Positions 1-11,233 are shown, counted from the stretch's first letter. The stretch: 64,000 nucleotides of DNA from Bifidobacterium simiiventris (GCF_019331715.1 NZ_JAHBBG010000002.1:248001-312000); one strand, 5' to 3'. Program-made: numbers and translations. Notes: generated from the sequence alone by a model not told the origin.

Positions 1-1
1 G

Positions 2-1795
2 TACGATGTGGACGGCGAAAGCCAGGACACCGTGATCGCCGCGCGCGAACTCGACCTCGACGGTCTCGACAACCGCAACTGGGTCAACGACCATACCGTG
101 TACACGCACGGCTACGGCATCGTCGCCGCCTATGGCAACAAGGTGACCGCCGACGGCCAGCCGAAGTTCTTCGAGTCCGGCATCCCCACCCAGGGCAAGC
201 TCACGGATTCCGAAAAGTACGAGCCGCGCATCTACTTCTCGCCGAACGCGACCGAATACTCGATCGTCGGCGCGCCGGAAGGCACCAAGTCGTGGGAGTT
301 CGACTATCCGACCGGCTCGGAGGGTGCGACCACCACGTTCAAGGGCGACGGCGGCCCGTCGGTCGGCAACATCTTCTCCCGACTGTTGTACGCGATCCGT
401 TTCGGCTCCGACCAGATCCTGTTCTCCGACCGTGTGACCTCCGCGTCGCAGATCCTGTACGACCGTTCCCCGAAAGAGCGAGTCGCCAAGGTCGCGCCGT
501 ACCTGACGCTCGACGGCCGTGTGTACCCGGCCGTGGTGGACGGCCGCGTCAAGTGGATCGTCGACGGCTACACGACCTCCGACGCGTATCCGTATTCGCA
601 GATGACCGATCTGGGTTCGGCCACCGCCGATTCGACCACCGAGACGTCGGACACCGTCAAGGGGCTCGGCTCGCAGCAGGCCAACTACATTCGCAACTCG
701 GTCAAGGCCACCGTCGACGCGTACGACGGATCGGTCGACCTGTACGTGTGGGACGAGAACGATCCGGTCATCAAGGCATGGCAGCAGATCTTCCCCGGCC
801 AGTACCACTCCGTCTCCGAGATCTCCGGCGACCTGATGAGCCACCTGCGCTACCCCGAAAATCTCTTCAAGGTGCAGCGCGAACTGCTCGCCAAGTACCA
901 CGTGACCTCCGCGAACCAGTTCTTCTCCGGCGAGGACTTCTGGCAGACGCCGGTCGACCCGACCGAATCCGAGGCCGATCAGGCCAAGGACATCCTGCAA
1001 CCGCCGTACTACCTGACATTGCAGACCGGCGGTACGAACGAGCCGATCTTCTCGCTGACCTCCTCGTACATCCCCGCCGGCACGTCCACGCGCGAGATCC
1101 TGACTGGCTTCCTGTCGGTCGATTCGGACGCGGGTTCCGAGAAGGGCGTGATCGGCAAGAACTACGGCACGCTCCGACTGCAGGAGCTGCCCAAGGACTC
1201 CAACGTGCCCGGTCCCGGTCAGGCGCAGAACAACTTCAACGCCGACGCCGACGTGTCCAAGGAACTGAACCTGCTGCAATCCGGCTCCACGAACGTGGTG
1301 CGCGGCAACCTGCTCACCCTGCCGCTCGGCGGCGGTCTCGTGTACGTGCAGCCGGTGTACGTGAAATCGAGCGGTTCGACCTCGTTCCCGCTGCTCAAGA
1401 AGGTGCTCGTCGCGTTCGGTGACCAGGTCGGGTTCGCGGACACGCTCGACGAGGCGCTCGACCAGGTGTTCGGCGGCGATTCCGGCGCGGCCGCAGGCGA
1501 CGCGGAGAACGCGACCGGCGGTACGGATGCGAACGACGGCACATCACAGAGCGGTTCCGGCGGTTCGGATTCCGGTACGAACGGCAGCGGCAAGGATAAC
1601 GGTACGTCCGGCAGCCAGTCGAACGGCAACGGTTCGTCGTCGGCCAACGCCGATCTCAAGGCCGCGCTTGAGGACGCCGCGCAGGCGATGAAGGACGCCG
1701 ACTCGGCCATGAAGAACGGCGACTGGTCCGCCTACGGCGAAGCCCAGAAGCAGCTTCAGGAAGCCCTCAACAAGGCTCTCGAACTCGAACGGTGA
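2..1795 (+). CDS. UPF0182 family membrane protein, C-terminal part
   Basis: The reading frame is open from the first complete codon of the window, so the 5' end is missing and the GTG at 8 is not the true start. About 597 residues are visible. They match the large extracytoplasmic portion of UPF0182 proteins, which begin with several membrane spans that would lie upstream of the window. Near the end there is a Gly/Ser/Asn/Asp-rich linker (about nt 1470-1650). It is followed by a short Ala/Lys/Glu-rich helix that is also typical of the family's C-terminus. The function of the family is unknown. The stop overlaps the start of the next gene (GTGA), so the two are probably co-transcribed. Family assignment is from remembered sequence similarity. 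Confidence 0.85.
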   Translation, partial: YDVDGESQDTVIAARELDLDGLDNRNWVNDHTVYTHGYGIVAAYGNKVTADGQPKFFESGIPTQGKLTDSEKYEPRIYFSPNATEYSIVGAPEGTKSWEFDYPTGSEGATTTFKGDGGPSVGNIFSRLLYAIRFGSDQILFSDRVTSASQILYDRSPKERVAKVAPYLTLDGRVYPAVVDGRVKWIVDGYTTSDAYPYSQMTDLGSATADSTTETSDTVKGLGSQQANYIRNSVKATVDAYDGSVDLYVWDENDPVIKAWQQIFPGQYHSVSEISGDLMSHLRYPENLFKVQRELLAKYHVTSANQFFSGEDFWQTPVDPTESEADQAKDILQPPYYLTLQTGGTNEPIFSLTSSYIPAGTSTREILTGFLSVDSDAGSEKGVIGKNYGTLRLQELPKDSNVPGPGQAQNNFNADADVSKELNLLQSGSTNVVRGNLLTLPLGGGLVYVQPVYVKSSGSTSFPLLKKVLVAFGDQVGFADTLDEALDQVFGGDSGAAAGDAENATGGTDANDGTSQSGSGGSDSGTNGSGKDNGTSGSQSNGNGSSSANADLKAALEDAAQAMKDADSAMKNGDWSAYGEAQKQLQEALNKALELER

Positions 1796-2334
1796 CGGGA
1801 ACGACAGACATGTTGAAATACGAGATCCGTTCCGCCGAAGAGCGGGATGTGCAGGCCATCGCCGACATCTACAACGAGGCGGTGATCCGCGGGGGAGCGT
1901 CCGCCGATCTTGAACCGGTCTCGCTCGAGGCGCGCCGTGCATGGGTCGATTCGCACAACCCGCGCACAAAGTATCCGGTCATCGTCATCGACGTGACCGA
2001 TCCGACGACCGGCGAACGCGCGACCGCAGGATTCGGCTCGCTGTCGAAGTTCCACCAGCGTGCCGGTTATGACGGCATCGCCGAATTGAGCTACTACATC
2101 GCAGGGCGGTTCCACGGGCAGGGACTCGGCACCGCGATGGTCGACTGGCTACTCGCGGCGGCCCGCGAACGCGGCTTCCGTCACGTCGCGACCATCATCT
2201 ACGCCGACAACGCCGGCTCGGTCGCGATCATGCGCAAGTTCGGCTTCACCCGATTCGGGCTGCTGCCCGCCGCCGTGGCCACCGCCGGCAGCGACGCGCT
2301 TCACGACATGAGCTACTGGTACCGCGTTCTGTAG
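1792..2334 (+). CDS. GNAT family N-acetyltransferase (phosphinothricin acetyltransferase-like)
   Basis: 180 residues from GTG 1792, which overlaps the upstream stop. ATG 1810 is the alternative start and neither has a strong ribosome site. The N-terminus ([20 protein letters not shown]) is the usual first strand and helix of PAT/Bar-type acetyltransferases. The acetyl-CoA pyrophosphate loop is visible as GQGLGTA near residues 109-115. The late segment [13 protein letters not shown] is the conserved C-terminal GNAT helix and strand. PAT-like enzymes acetylate small amines, including methionine sulfoximine analogues. The physiological substrate cannot be told from sequence. Confidence 0.85.
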   Translation: MTGTTDMLKYEIRSAEERDVQAIADIYNEAVIRGGASADLEPVSLEARRAWVDSHNPRTKYPVIVIDVTDPTTGERATAGFGSLSKFHQRAGYDGIAELSYYIAGRFHGQGLGTAMVDWLLAAARERGFRHVATIIYADNAGSVAIMRKFGFTRFGLLPAAVATAGSDALHDMSYWYRVL

Positions 2335-2346
2335 CGTTGCCGCTCG

Positions 2347-2384
2347 CCCGTTCCCGCCGTTCGTTCGATGACGGCGGGAACGGG
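2347..2384 (+). terminator. Hairpin terminator after the GNAT gene
   Basis: A perfect 14-bp inverted repeat (2347-2360 and 2371-2384) with a 10-base loop lies just after the GNAT stop. A loosely T-rich stretch follows. It separates the UPF0182-GNAT pair from pth-mfd. Confidence 0.7.
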
Positions 2385-2466
2385 TATGATTCGTGTGTTT
2401 GCGTACGATCGACGCGCCGTGACGGTACGGTGAATATGACGATATGAAGAGGACAAGGGGATAGAC

Positions 2467-3066
2467 ATGGCATCCGATTTCTGGCTGATCGTGGGACTGG
2501 GCAACCCGGGCAAGAAGTACGAGGACACGCGGCACAACATGGGCTTCATGACCGCCGACGTGCTCGCCGAACGCTGGTCGGTCGCGTTCTCCGACCACAA
2601 GGGACTCGCCATGCTCGGCAAGGGCGCGATGAACCTGCAGGGGCGCACCGTCAAGTTCTTCCTCGCCAAGCCCCTGACGTACATGAACGATTCGGGCAAC
2701 GCGGTCGCCTCCATCAGCGCCTACTACCAGATCCAGCCCGACCATATCGTCGTCATCCACGATGATATGGATCTGGAATTCGGCCGCATCAAGGTCAAGG
2801 CCGGTGGCTCCGCGGGCGGCCACAACGGCATCAAATCCATCGACAAGGCGCTGAACACGCCCAAGTACGCGCGCGTGCGCATGGGCGTCGGCCACGCCAA
2901 GCGCGGCGCGAACGCGCATGACAACACCATCAACTGGGTGCTCGGCGGATTCGGCCCCGACCAGCGCAAGCAGCTGCCCGACTTCCTCGCCGACGGCGCG
3001 GACGCCGCCGAAGACATCATCTTCAACGGACTGGCGAAGACCCAGGAGAAGTTCAATGGCCGCTGA
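2467..3066 (+). CDS. pth: Peptidyl-tRNA hydrolase
   Basis: Cleaves the ester bond of peptidyl-tRNAs that drop off ribosomes and recycles the tRNA in the cytoplasm. The 199 residues carry all expected motifs: the GLGNPG loop near residue 10, catalytic His in DTRHNMGF near residue 24, the YMNDSG segment, Asp in HDDMDLEFG near 98 and Asn in GGHNGIKSI near 119. Length is normal for the family. A purine-rich stretch (AGGGGAT) precedes ATG 2467. The 3' end overlaps the start of mfd by 11 bp, so translation is likely coupled; pth-mfd is a common actinobacterial pair. Confidence 0.97.
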   Translation: MASDFWLIVGLGNPGKKYEDTRHNMGFMTADVLAERWSVAFSDHKGLAMLGKGAMNLQGRTVKFFLAKPLTYMNDSGNAVASISAYYQIQPDHIVVIHDDMDLEFGRIKVKAGGSAGGHNGIKSIDKALNTPKYARVRMGVGHAKRGANAHDNTINWVLGGFGPDQRKQLPDFLADGADAAEDIIFNGLAKTQEKFNGR

Positions 3067-6000
3067 CGCTCAGGCGACGCACAACGCGCTGGTCAACGGT
3101 TCGCTGGCCGGCGTGCTCGCCGCGCTCGAGCGCGACGACACCTTCCACAAGCTTGCCGCCGGCGACATCGAAGCGTATACCGACCGCAACACCAGCCCGA
3201 TCATCACCGTCGGAGCCCCCGAAGGACTGCGCCCGGCGCTCGCCGCGGCCGTCGCGCACCGCAAGCCGGTCGTGCTCGTCGTCGCATCGGGCCGCGAAGC
3301 CGAGGAAACCGTCGACTCGCTGCGCTCCTGGTACGACGGCGACCCGAACGAGATCGCCCAGCTCGAAGCGTGGGAGACATTGCCGCACGAACGGCTCAGC
3401 CCCCGCGCCGACACCGTCGCCAGCCGCATGGCCGTCTTCCGCCGGCTCACCCATCCGAGCACGGCGAACCCGATGTTCGGCCCCATCCGCATCCTCGTCA
3501 TGCCGGTACGCTCGCTCATCCAGCCGGTCGTCAAAGGACTCGGCGACGTCGAACCGCTCGTGTTCACCCAAGGTGAGGAACTGCCGCTCGACGAAGCGTC
3601 CCGACGGCTCGTCGAAAACGCATACACACGCGTCGACCTCGTTATGGACCGCGGCGAATTCGCCGTACGCGGCGGCATCATCGACGTCTTTCCGCCCACC
3701 GCGCCGCATCCGGTGCGCATCGAATTCTTCGGCGACGAAATCGACACGATCCGTGAATTCCACGCCTCCGACCAGCGCACCTACGGCGACGGCATCCGCA
3801 TCATCTGGGCCACGCCCTGCCGCGAACTGCAACTGACCCAGGCCGTGCGCGACCGTGCGAAGAGCCTCATCGGCCAGATCCCGAACGCCGACGACATGCT
3901 CGAATCCATCGCAGGCGCGATCCCCGTCGAAGGCATGGAATCGCTCATGCCCGCACTCATCGACGACATGGAACCGGTCACCGGCATGCTCGACAAACAT
4001 GCGGTCGTCATGCTGTCCGACCCGGAAAAACTGCGCCGCGCCGCCGAAGACCTCGCGAAAACCGCGAACGAATTCCTCGCCGCCAGCTGGCACGTCGCCG
4101 CGTCCGGCCACGGCGCGGGCGCCCCGATCACGTTCGACCAGGCCAGCTTCCTTGACTTCGAGGATACCGTCAACGCGCTCGCGTACTCGGAACACGACGT
4201 GTGGAACCTGTCCAGCTTCGGCGTGGACACGAGCATGCCGAACCATGTGCAGCTCGCCGCACGCACTCCCGGCGAGTACCGCGGCGACGAGGCGAAGGCC
4301 GCCGCCGGCATCGAAGGACTGATCGACGCCGGATACCACGTCACCGTCACCGCCGCCGCGCAGGGCACGCTCGCGCGGTTGAAGCGCGCGATCAACGAGA
4401 CCGGCATCGCCTCGTTCGACGTCATCCGCTCGCAGGCCATCGACGGCTTCGTCGACACGGCCGCGAAGGCTGCGCTGCTCACCGAACGCGACCTGACCGG
4501 CCGTTCGTCCGCCGCGGGGCAAACGAAAACACCGAAACGCCGTCGCAAGGCCATCGACCTGATGGAACTGAAGCCCGGCGACTTCGTCGTGCACGAACAG
4601 CACGGCATCGGCCGGTTCGTCGGCATGAAACAGCGCGAGATCGGCACCGGCGCAAACAAAAGCACACGCGAATACCTCGTCATCGAATACGCGCCGAGCA
4701 AACGCGGCGCCCCGGCCGACAAACTGTTCATCCCCACCGACCAGCTCGACCAGATCAGCAAATACATCGGCGCGGAGGTTCCCAAGCTCAACAAGCTCGG
4801 CGGTTCCGACTGGGCCGAAACCAAGGCGAAGGCGCGCAAGCACGTGCACGAGATCGCCGAGGACCTGGTCAAACTGTATTCGGCGCGCCAGCGTACGCCC
4901 GGCTTCGCGTTCAGCCCCGACACCCCGTGGCAGAAGGAGCTGGAGGATGCGTTCCCGTATCAGGAGACGGCCGATCAGCTGACAACGATCGACGAGGTCA
5001 AGGCCGATATGGAGAAGCCGGTGCCGATGGACCGTCTGATCTGCGGCGACGTCGGCTTCGGCAAGACCGAGATCGCCGTGCGCGCCGCGTTCAAGGCGAT
5101 CCAGGACGGCAAACAGGTGGCCGTGCTCGTGCCGACCACGCTGCTTGTCCAGCAGCATTACGAGACGTTCTCCGAGCGCTACGAGGGCTTCCCGGTCACG
5201 GTCGCGGCGATGAGCCGCTTCCAGACGACCAAGGAGATCAACGAGACGATCGAGGGACTCGAATCCGGTGCGGTCGACGTGGTGATCGGTACGCACAAGC
5301 TGTTGAATCCGAAGATCAAGTTCAAGGATCTCGGTCTGGTCATCATCGACGAGGAGCAGCGCTTCGGCGTCGAGCACAAGGAGACGCTCAAGGCGCTGCG
5401 CACGAACGTGGACGTGCTGTCGCTGTCCGCGACGCCTATCCCGCGCACGCTGGAAATGGCCGTGACCGGCATCCGCGAGATGTCGACGCTCGCGACCCCG
5501 CCCGAGGATCGTCTGCCGGTGCTGACCTACGTCGGCGCATACGAGGATGCGCAGGTCACCGCGGCCATACGGCGCGAGCTGCTGCGCGGCGGCCAGGTGT
5601 TCTTCGTGCACAACCGCGTGCAGGACATCTCGAAGACCGCGGCGAAGATCCACGAGCTCGTGCCCGAGGCGCACGTGGGCATCGCGCACGGCAAGATGGG
5701 GGAGAAGCAGCTCGACCAGATCATCCGCGACTTCTGGCATCGCGACATCGACGTGCTCGTGTGCACCACGATCATCGAAACCGGTCTGGATATCTCGAAC
5801 GCGAACACGCTCATCGTCGACAACGCCGACAAGTTCGGCCTCTCGCAATTGCACCAGCTGCGCGGACGCGTCGGCCGCGGCAGGGAGCGCGCGTACGCGT
5901 ACTTCCTGTACGATCCGGCCAAGCCGATGACCCAGCAGTCGCACGACCGTCTCGCCACCATCGCGCAGAACACGGCGCTCGGGTCAGGCTTCGACGTGGC

Positions 6001-6616
6001 CATGAAGGACCTGGAGCTGCGCGGCACCGGCAACCTGCTCGGCGACGAACAGTCCGGGCACATCGAAGGCGTCGGCTTCGACCTGTACATCCGTATGGTC
6101 TCGGAGGCCGTCGAGGCGTACAAAGCGCCGGAAGTTAGCGTCGAACCGCTGGCGGTGACCATCGACCTGCCGATCGAGGCGTCGATTCCGGTCGACTACA
6201 TCGATTCCGACAAGCTCAGGCTCGAAGCGTACCGCAAGCTCGCCGCCGCCCACACTGAGGACGATCTGCGCGAACTGGCGGAAGAGCTCACGGACCGCTA
6301 TGGCAAGCTGCCCGAGGAGTTCGAGACGCTGTTCGGCGTGGCGCGGCTGCGCATGAAGGCGCGCAAGCTCGGCATTTCGGAGATCATCGCGCAAGGCAAG
6401 AACGTGCGCGTCGGCAAGATCGACCCGCCCGAATCCATCCAGATGCGCATCAACCGCATCTACCGCGGCGCGCAGTACCGTCCGCTCACACACACGTACA
6501 CGATCCCCGCCCCATTCGCCGGCTCGCTCGGTTCCGGCCCCATGAGCGGCGAGATGGTCATGGACTGGACCAGCGACCTCCTCAACGACTTCGCATGGAG
6601 TCCGAAGAAAAAGTAG
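3056..6616 (+). CDS. mfd: Transcription-repair coupling factor Mfd
   Basis: ATP-driven translocase that removes RNA polymerase stalled at lesions and recruits UvrA. The start is taken at ATG 3056, inside the end of pth; the frame is open further upstream, but that part is antisense-like noise. The protein is 1186 residues. Visible domains in order are an N-terminal UvrB-like module, a CarD-like RNA polymerase interaction domain near residue 500 (LKPGDFVVHEQHGIGRFVG), Walker A GDVGFGKTE near 663, the DEEQ box near 764, motif III SATPIPRTLEMA, and the C-terminal TRCF domain. UvrB, its functional neighbour in nucleotide excision repair, is encoded at 42.6 kb in this window. Confidence 0.97.
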   Translation: MAADAQATHNALVNGSLAGVLAALERDDTFHKLAAGDIEAYTDRNTSPIITVGAPEGLRPALAAAVAHRKPVVLVVASGREAEETVDSLRSWYDGDPNEIAQLEAWETLPHERLSPRADTVASRMAVFRRLTHPSTANPMFGPIRILVMPVRSLIQPVVKGLGDVEPLVFTQGEELPLDEASRRLVENAYTRVDLVMDRGEFAVRGGIIDVFPPTAPHPVRIEFFGDEIDTIREFHASDQRTYGDGIRIIWATPCRELQLTQAVRDRAKSLIGQIPNADDMLESIAGAIPVEGMESLMPALIDDMEPVTGMLDKHAVVMLSDPEKLRRAAEDLAKTANEFLAASWHVAASGHGAGAPITFDQASFLDFEDTVNALAYSEHDVWNLSSFGVDTSMPNHVQLAARTPGEYRGDEAKAAAGIEGLIDAGYHVTVTAAAQGTLARLKRAINETGIASFDVIRSQAIDGFVDTAAKAALLTERDLTGRSSAAGQTKTPKRRRKAIDLMELKPGDFVVHEQHGIGRFVGMKQREIGTGANKSTREYLVIEYAPSKRGAPADKLFIPTDQLDQISKYIGAEVPKLNKLGGSDWAETKAKARKHVHEIAEDLVKLYSARQRTPGFAFSPDTPWQKELEDAFPYQETADQLTTIDEVKADMEKPVPMDRLICGDVGFGKTEIAVRAAFKAIQDGKQVAVLVPTTLLVQQHYETFSERYEGFPVTVAAMSRFQTTKEINETIEGLESGAVDVVIGTHKLLNPKIKFKDLGLVIIDEEQRFGVEHKETLKALRTNVDVLSLSATPIPRTLEMAVTGIREMSTLATPPEDRLPVLTYVGAYEDAQVTAAIRRELLRGGQVFFVHNRVQDISKTAAKIHELVPEAHVGIAHGKMGEKQLDQIIRDFWHRDIDVLVCTTIIETGLDISNANTLIVDNADKFGLSQLHQLRGRVGRGRERAYAYFLYDPAKPMTQQSHDRLATIAQNTALGSGFDVAMKDLELRGTGNLLGDEQSGHIEGVGFDLYIRMVSEAVEAYKAPEVSVEPLAVTIDLPIEASIPVDYIDSDKLRLEAYRKLAAAHTEDDLRELAEELTDRYGKLPEEFETLFGVARLRMKARKLGISEIIAQGKNVRVGKIDPPESIQMRINRIYRGAQYRPLTHTYTIPAPFAGSLGSGPMSGEMVMDWTSDLLNDFAWSPKKK

Positions 6617-6768
6617 GTGAACGGCAGCGCCATTCGTGGACCGGTGTGTGAGCCGACAGGCGAGCCAGCGAAGCGCGGCCGTAAGGCCGTCCGAAATTGC
6701 AGGACCGCCGGCGTCAAGCAACCGGCGTGCGGAAGACCGTATATCCGGCCGACGGGAAGGAACCTGAG

Positions 6769-7095
6769 ATGAAGCCGATATCTCGCAGTATGGAGCGGGT
6801 GGATCGTCTGGCCGTCCGGTTGACGCGGATTCATGCGGATTGGCTGTTGTATCTGGCCTGGTTCGTCATCTGGGTCGCACCTGGTTCGATGACCCACGGG
6901 ACGATCGATCTGCCGCAACGGTTGGTGCTCATCCTGCTGGTTCCGTTCCTCCCCATACTGACGCTGGTGTGCTGGCGATGCATGCGTGTCAGGAACCTGC
7001 GTCACCCGTACTGGCGTTATCCGTTTGGCATGGCCGGTTTGTGGTTTCTGACCATGATCACGGAATTCATGGCGTTCACGATACTGGCGTCGTAG
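6769..7095 (+). CDS. Small three-span membrane protein, unknown function
   Basis: 108 residues from ATG 6769, which has a GAAGGA-like ribosome site; the frame stays open upstream to 6697 but without one. Three hydrophobic segments are visible (around WLLYLAWFVIWVAP, LVLILLVPFLPILTLV and the C-terminal GLWFLTMITEFMAFTIL), with basic residues between the second and third. I do not recognise a family. It stands alone between mfd and a converging lipoprotein gene and ends just before two strong hairpins. Confidence 0.6.
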   Translation: MKPISRSMERVDRLAVRLTRIHADWLLYLAWFVIWVAPGSMTHGTIDLPQRLVLILLVPFLPILTLVCWRCMRVRNLRHPYWRYPFGMAGLWFLTMITEFMAFTILAS

Positions 7096-7098
7096 GAT

Positions 7099-7131
7099 AC
7101 GGCGGGTCGGGCGAATGACGGGACCCGCCGT
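7099..7131 (+). terminator. Hairpin after small membrane protein gene
   Basis: A perfect 10-bp inverted repeat (7099-7108 and 7122-7131) starts four bases after the stop at 7095. There is no clear T tract. Confidence 0.55.
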
Positions 7132-7138
7132 CTGACAT

Positions 7139-7179
7139 GAGCAGTGGCGCATGACCGGATAAGTCATGCGCCACTGCTC
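7139..7179. terminator. Bidirectional hairpin between converging genes
   Basis: A perfect 17-bp inverted repeat (7139-7155 and 7163-7179) with a 7-base loop sits between two converging genes. It is placed to end transcription from both sides. Confidence 0.7.
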
Positions 7180-7189
7180 GCAATGGAGC

Positions 7190-8254
7190 TCAGCCGATCT
7201 TGTCGAAGCGGAATCCTCCGGCGGCCTTGGTGTCGTCGGTCGGGGTGAAGCGAATCCAGCTTTTCTCGCCGGCGTCGGAGACGGTTATGTCGATGGTGCT
7301 GCTCGCCACGTTGTCCGGCGTGCAGCTGATCGTCCTATGTTGTGTGCTCGCTTCGTCAACGGTCAGTTCGGCGTCGAAGCTGCCGGTGCCGGAGCAGACC
7401 ATTGTCAGCCGGTACTTGCCGACCGGCACCGGGGTCAGCGACATGATGGCGGTCGCGGCTGGCGGCACGGTGTCGCCGTTCTTGTCCACGGTGGCCGCCG
7501 ACCACCACGATGCCTTCGACGAATTGACCACATCGGCATTCTCGTCGTGCGTCATGTCGTCGTCGAATCCGACCGCCTGATTGACGGCGGCCATGCGCCT
7601 GACATCGTCGTCGCTGACCGGTTCGGACACGGTCAGCTTGTGCTCGTCCGTGATGCCGAGCTTGACGGCGATCGTCGCGGACAGCGGGAACGAGCCATCC
7701 ACGTTGCGGATGTTCGTCGGCGTGTTCCGATCGGCGTCCGTCACCTCGAACGTGCTGAGCGCGGGCGTCAGCTGTGCGTACGTGCCGTCGTGGTAGGAGA
7801 GGAAGAACACGTACTCGCCGCCGACGGAGAGCTTGCCGGCTCCCGACCCGGAGGCGGTGTAGCCGTGCATGCTGATGATGTCTCCGGACTTCGGCAGTCC
7901 GTCCGTCGGATCCGCGTCGTTGCCGTTGGCGGCGCCGAGCACCTCGGCCTTGATCGTGGTGTCGTATCCGTCGTCCTGCGCCGGCGGTTCGGAGCACGAG
8001 ACGATGCGCGCGTAGACGATCCGGTCGGATGACGCCGTCAGATCATCGATCGTGTCGAACCACTGCCAGTCGTATTGCACATGCTCGTCGCGTCCCTTGC
8101 ACGTGGTGCCGGTGGTCGTGCCAGTTTGTGATGGCGCGGTGGATGTCGCGGCGGACGGTGTGCCGCAGCCGGCAAGTCCCGTGCACAACAGCATCGCGGT
8201 CAGCGCGGCGATGGTGCGGATGATACCCGATGAGCGTGCGGTGAGGCTGTTCAT
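7190..8254 (-). CDS. Secreted lipoprotein, unknown function
   Basis: 354 residues from the ATG at 8254, preceded by AAAGGAG at good spacing; the frame is open further upstream but without a ribosome site. The N-terminus is a lipoprotein signal peptide with a hydrophobic core (IAALTAMLLCTGLAG) and lipobox LAGC, so the mature protein should be anchored at its Cys near residue 25. A Ser/Thr-rich linker follows, then two regions: one that resembles a small beta domain (near DRIVYARIVSCSE), and a C-terminal part ending in a Gly/Phe-rich strand. No family recognised. A short perfect inverted repeat (8275-8291) lies in its leader. Confidence 0.75.
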   Translation of the reverse strand: MNSLTARSSGIIRTIAALTAMLLCTGLAGCGTPSAATSTAPSQTGTTTGTTCKGRDEHVQYDWQWFDTIDDLTASSDRIVYARIVSCSEPPAQDDGYDTTIKAEVLGAANGNDADPTDGLPKSGDIISMHGYTASGSGAGKLSVGGEYVFFLSYHDGTYAQLTPALSTFEVTDADRNTPTNIRNVDGSFPLSATIAVKLGITDEHKLTVSEPVSDDDVRRMAAVNQAVGFDDDMTHDENADVVNSSKASWWSAATVDKNGDTVPPAATAIMSLTPVPVGKYRLTMVCSGTGSFDAELTVDEASTQHRTISCTPDNVASSTIDITVSDAGEKSWIRFTPTDDTKAAGGFRFDKIG

Positions 8255-8352
8255 GACGACTCCTTTGTCCCGCGGGACCCGGTATGGGTCCTTCTTGTCT
8301 TCCATTGTCCGCCGTCCGCCGTGCCGAAGCGAACGTCCGTAATGCGGCGCAT

Positions 8353-8358
8353 TACACT
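8353..8358 (+). promoter_or_regulatory. -10 element for a leaderless GNAT mRNA
   Basis: TACACT lies 8 bases before ATG 8367 and no ribosome site fits in between. Transcription would begin at or next to the start codon. No convincing -35 is seen. Confidence 0.5.
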
Positions 8359-8366
8359 GGACGGTT

Positions 8367-8921
8367 ATGAGCAACGAACCCGATGACGTGATCAACGAGA
8401 GCGTCGGAAACATCGACGGCGGCGAACCGCAGCCCGCCGCGGACGGCATGCATATCCGCCGCGCCGAGACGCGCGACATCCCGCAACTGCACAAACTCTT
8501 GCGCGAGGTGCTGGAAGTCCACCACCGGGGCCGCCCGGACCTGTTCAACACCGGCGTCACCAAATACACGGACGATGAACTGGCCGGCATCCTCGCGAAC
8601 GACGAGACCCCGGTGTTCGGTATGTTCGCTGCCGACGACGCGACGCTGTACGGTTACGCGTTCTGCATCTTCGAACGGCACGAGCACAGTCATATCCTCA
8701 CCGACATCACCACGCTGTACATCGACGACATCTGTGTGGACGAGTCGGCCCGCGGTCGGCACGTCGGCACCACGCTGTACCGGCATGTGCTCGATTTCGC
8801 GCGGGACGCCGGCTGCTACAACGTGACGCTCAACGTGTGGTCGTGCAATCCGGGAGCGCAGGCGTTCTATGAGCGGATGGGACTCAAACCGTACAAGATC
8901 GGCATGGAACAGATCCTGTGA
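8367..8921 (+). CDS. GNAT family N-acetyltransferase
   Basis: 184 residues. A 27-residue acidic N-terminal extension precedes a complete GNAT fold that starts at IRRAETRDIPQLHKLLREV. The acetyl-CoA loop is RGRHVGTTLY, and the ending CNPGAQAFYERMGLKPYKI is the conserved last helix and strand of the family. The substrate is unknown. It is divergent from the lipoprotein gene and stands alone; the start codon follows a -10-like TACACT directly, so the mRNA is probably leaderless. Confidence 0.85.
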   Translation: MSNEPDDVINESVGNIDGGEPQPAADGMHIRRAETRDIPQLHKLLREVLEVHHRGRPDLFNTGVTKYTDDELAGILANDETPVFGMFAADDATLYGYAFCIFERHEHSHILTDITTLYIDDICVDESARGRHVGTTLYRHVLDFARDAGCYNVTLNVWSCNPGAQAFYERMGLKPYKIGMEQIL

Positions 8922-9062
8922 TGTGGATCCGTCGCGCGTGGCGAGGCCGTCCGATGGCGTAGTCCGCGCGATGTGACACGTAGGCGCATGACCGCATGCG
9001 GACTGCGAACATGAACGGCAAGTGAATGGCGGATGACCGGTGGCATGGCGGAGCCGCAAGGT

Positions 9063-9076
9063 TGTGAGCGCTCACA
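9063..9076. promoter_or_regulatory. LacI-family palindromic operator upstream of eno
   Basis: TGTGAGCGCTCACA is a perfect 14-base palindrome centred 49.5 bases before the -10 hexamer of eno, about -61 from the inferred start of transcription. The same 14-mer precedes pyk at 46003. Such sites are bound by LacI-type regulators; in B. breve AraQ and MalR1 control central carbon genes through similar motifs. An upstream location suits activation more than repression. Confidence 0.75.
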
Positions 9077-9094
9077 TAATCGTGTCGCGCGATC

Positions 9095-9124
9095 TTGCGC
9101 GTCGTCCACAAAGCCCGGTATTCT
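9095..9124 (+). promoter_or_regulatory. eno promoter
   Basis: A -35-like TTGCGC (9095-9100) and a -10-like TATTCT (9119-9124) are separated by 18 bases. A ribosome site AAAGGAG and GTG 9164 follow. Confidence 0.55.
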
Positions 9125-9127
9125 TAA

Positions 9128-10462
<1,335 letters not shown>

Positions 10463-10520
10463 GCCTGTGACGAACCTTCATAAGGCCATTCGCTTCATGA
10501 AGGTCGCATAGTGTGCAATG

Positions 10521-10560
10521 CCCGCCGCATTCCCCGTCGAATGCGGCGGGTATTTTTATT
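10521..10560 (+). terminator. Rho-independent terminator of eno
   Basis: An 11-bp perfect stem (10521-10531 and 10540-10550) with an 8-base loop is followed by TATTTTTATT. It ends eno transcription immediately before the FtsB-like gene, so that gene should not begin at the in-frame GTG 10511. Confidence 0.9.
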
Positions 10561-10564
10561 GCCT

Positions 10565-11233
10565 ATGAGATCACGATCGAATCCCGGCGCATCCCCCGGC
10601 AAAACCCGTAAGACCACGGCATCGGGCGCCACACGGAACGGTCGTGCGGCCCGGGGTGCGTCCGCGCCGAGTGCGAAGCGCGGAACGCGACGCACCGCGG
10701 CCAAGGCGAAAACCCGCAGCAGCGGTCCCATCGTATTCTTCGTCGCCCTGTTCATCGTCGCGTTGGGGGCCATCCAGCTGCTGTCGACGTTCTACACGTA
10801 TGCGATCAGCGTCTCCGAACTCAACGGTCTCAAGCGTGAGGAGGCCGCGCTCATCGCAAAGAAACAGGATCTGGAAAACGATATCGCCCGGTGGAACGAC
10901 AAAGCCTATGTCGCGGCGCAGGCTCGCGACAAGCTCGGCTTCGTCTTTCCCGGCGAACAGGTCGTGCATGTGCTGCACCCGGAGGCCGTCACCGGATCCG
11001 CGCCGAACGACAAGACCGATACCGGCGACGAGGATTCCGGCAAGAAATCGCTGCCCTGGTACAGTGAACTGGCCTATTCGTTCGAACAAGCGGACAAGAA
11101 GGCCGATGAGGCGACCACTGCCGGCAATGACCAGAAGAATGCGAACGGCACTTCGGGCACCACGCAAGACAACGTTTCCGATGGCACCGGAAGCACCGAA
11201 ACCGACCACACCACGGAGGATCAGCAACAGTGA
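10565..11233 (+). CDS. FtsB/DivIC-like septum formation initiator protein
   Basis: 222 residues from ATG 10565; the in-frame start at 10511 would lie upstream of the eno terminator. The first 55 or so residues are very basic (Arg/Lys/Ser/Ala). One membrane span follows (IVFFVALFIVALGAIQLLSTF). Next comes a short coiled coil (ELNGLKREEAALIAKKQDLE) and the family's typical RDKLGFVFPGEQVVHVL ending. The C-terminal 80 residues are acidic and Thr/Ser/Asn-rich, probably disordered outside the membrane. The order eno, FtsB-like, DUF501, ppx is the same as in mycobacteria. The role in division is inferred from the family. Confidence 0.85.
   Translation: MRSRSNPGASPGKTRKTTASGATRNGRAARGASAPSAKRGTRRTAAKAKTRSSGPIVFFVALFIVALGAIQLLSTFYTYAISVSELNGLKREEAALIAKKQDLENDIARWNDKAYVAAQARDKLGFVFPGEQVVHVLHPEAVTGSAPNDKTDTGDEDSGKKSLPWYSELAYSFEQADKKADEATTAGNDQKNANGTSGTTQDNVSDGTGSTETDHTTEDQQQ

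Noticed and set aside
3053..5944. Long minus-strand open frame of 963 codons across mfd
   Set aside because: It is the antisense shadow of mfd in GC-rich DNA: His/Arg/Val-rich composition, no domain recognisable, no ribosome site, and mfd motifs are intact on the plus strand.
10511..10564. Upstream in-frame start for the FtsB-like gene
   Set aside because: The eno terminator lies inside this stretch, so the extension would not be on the gene's own mRNA.
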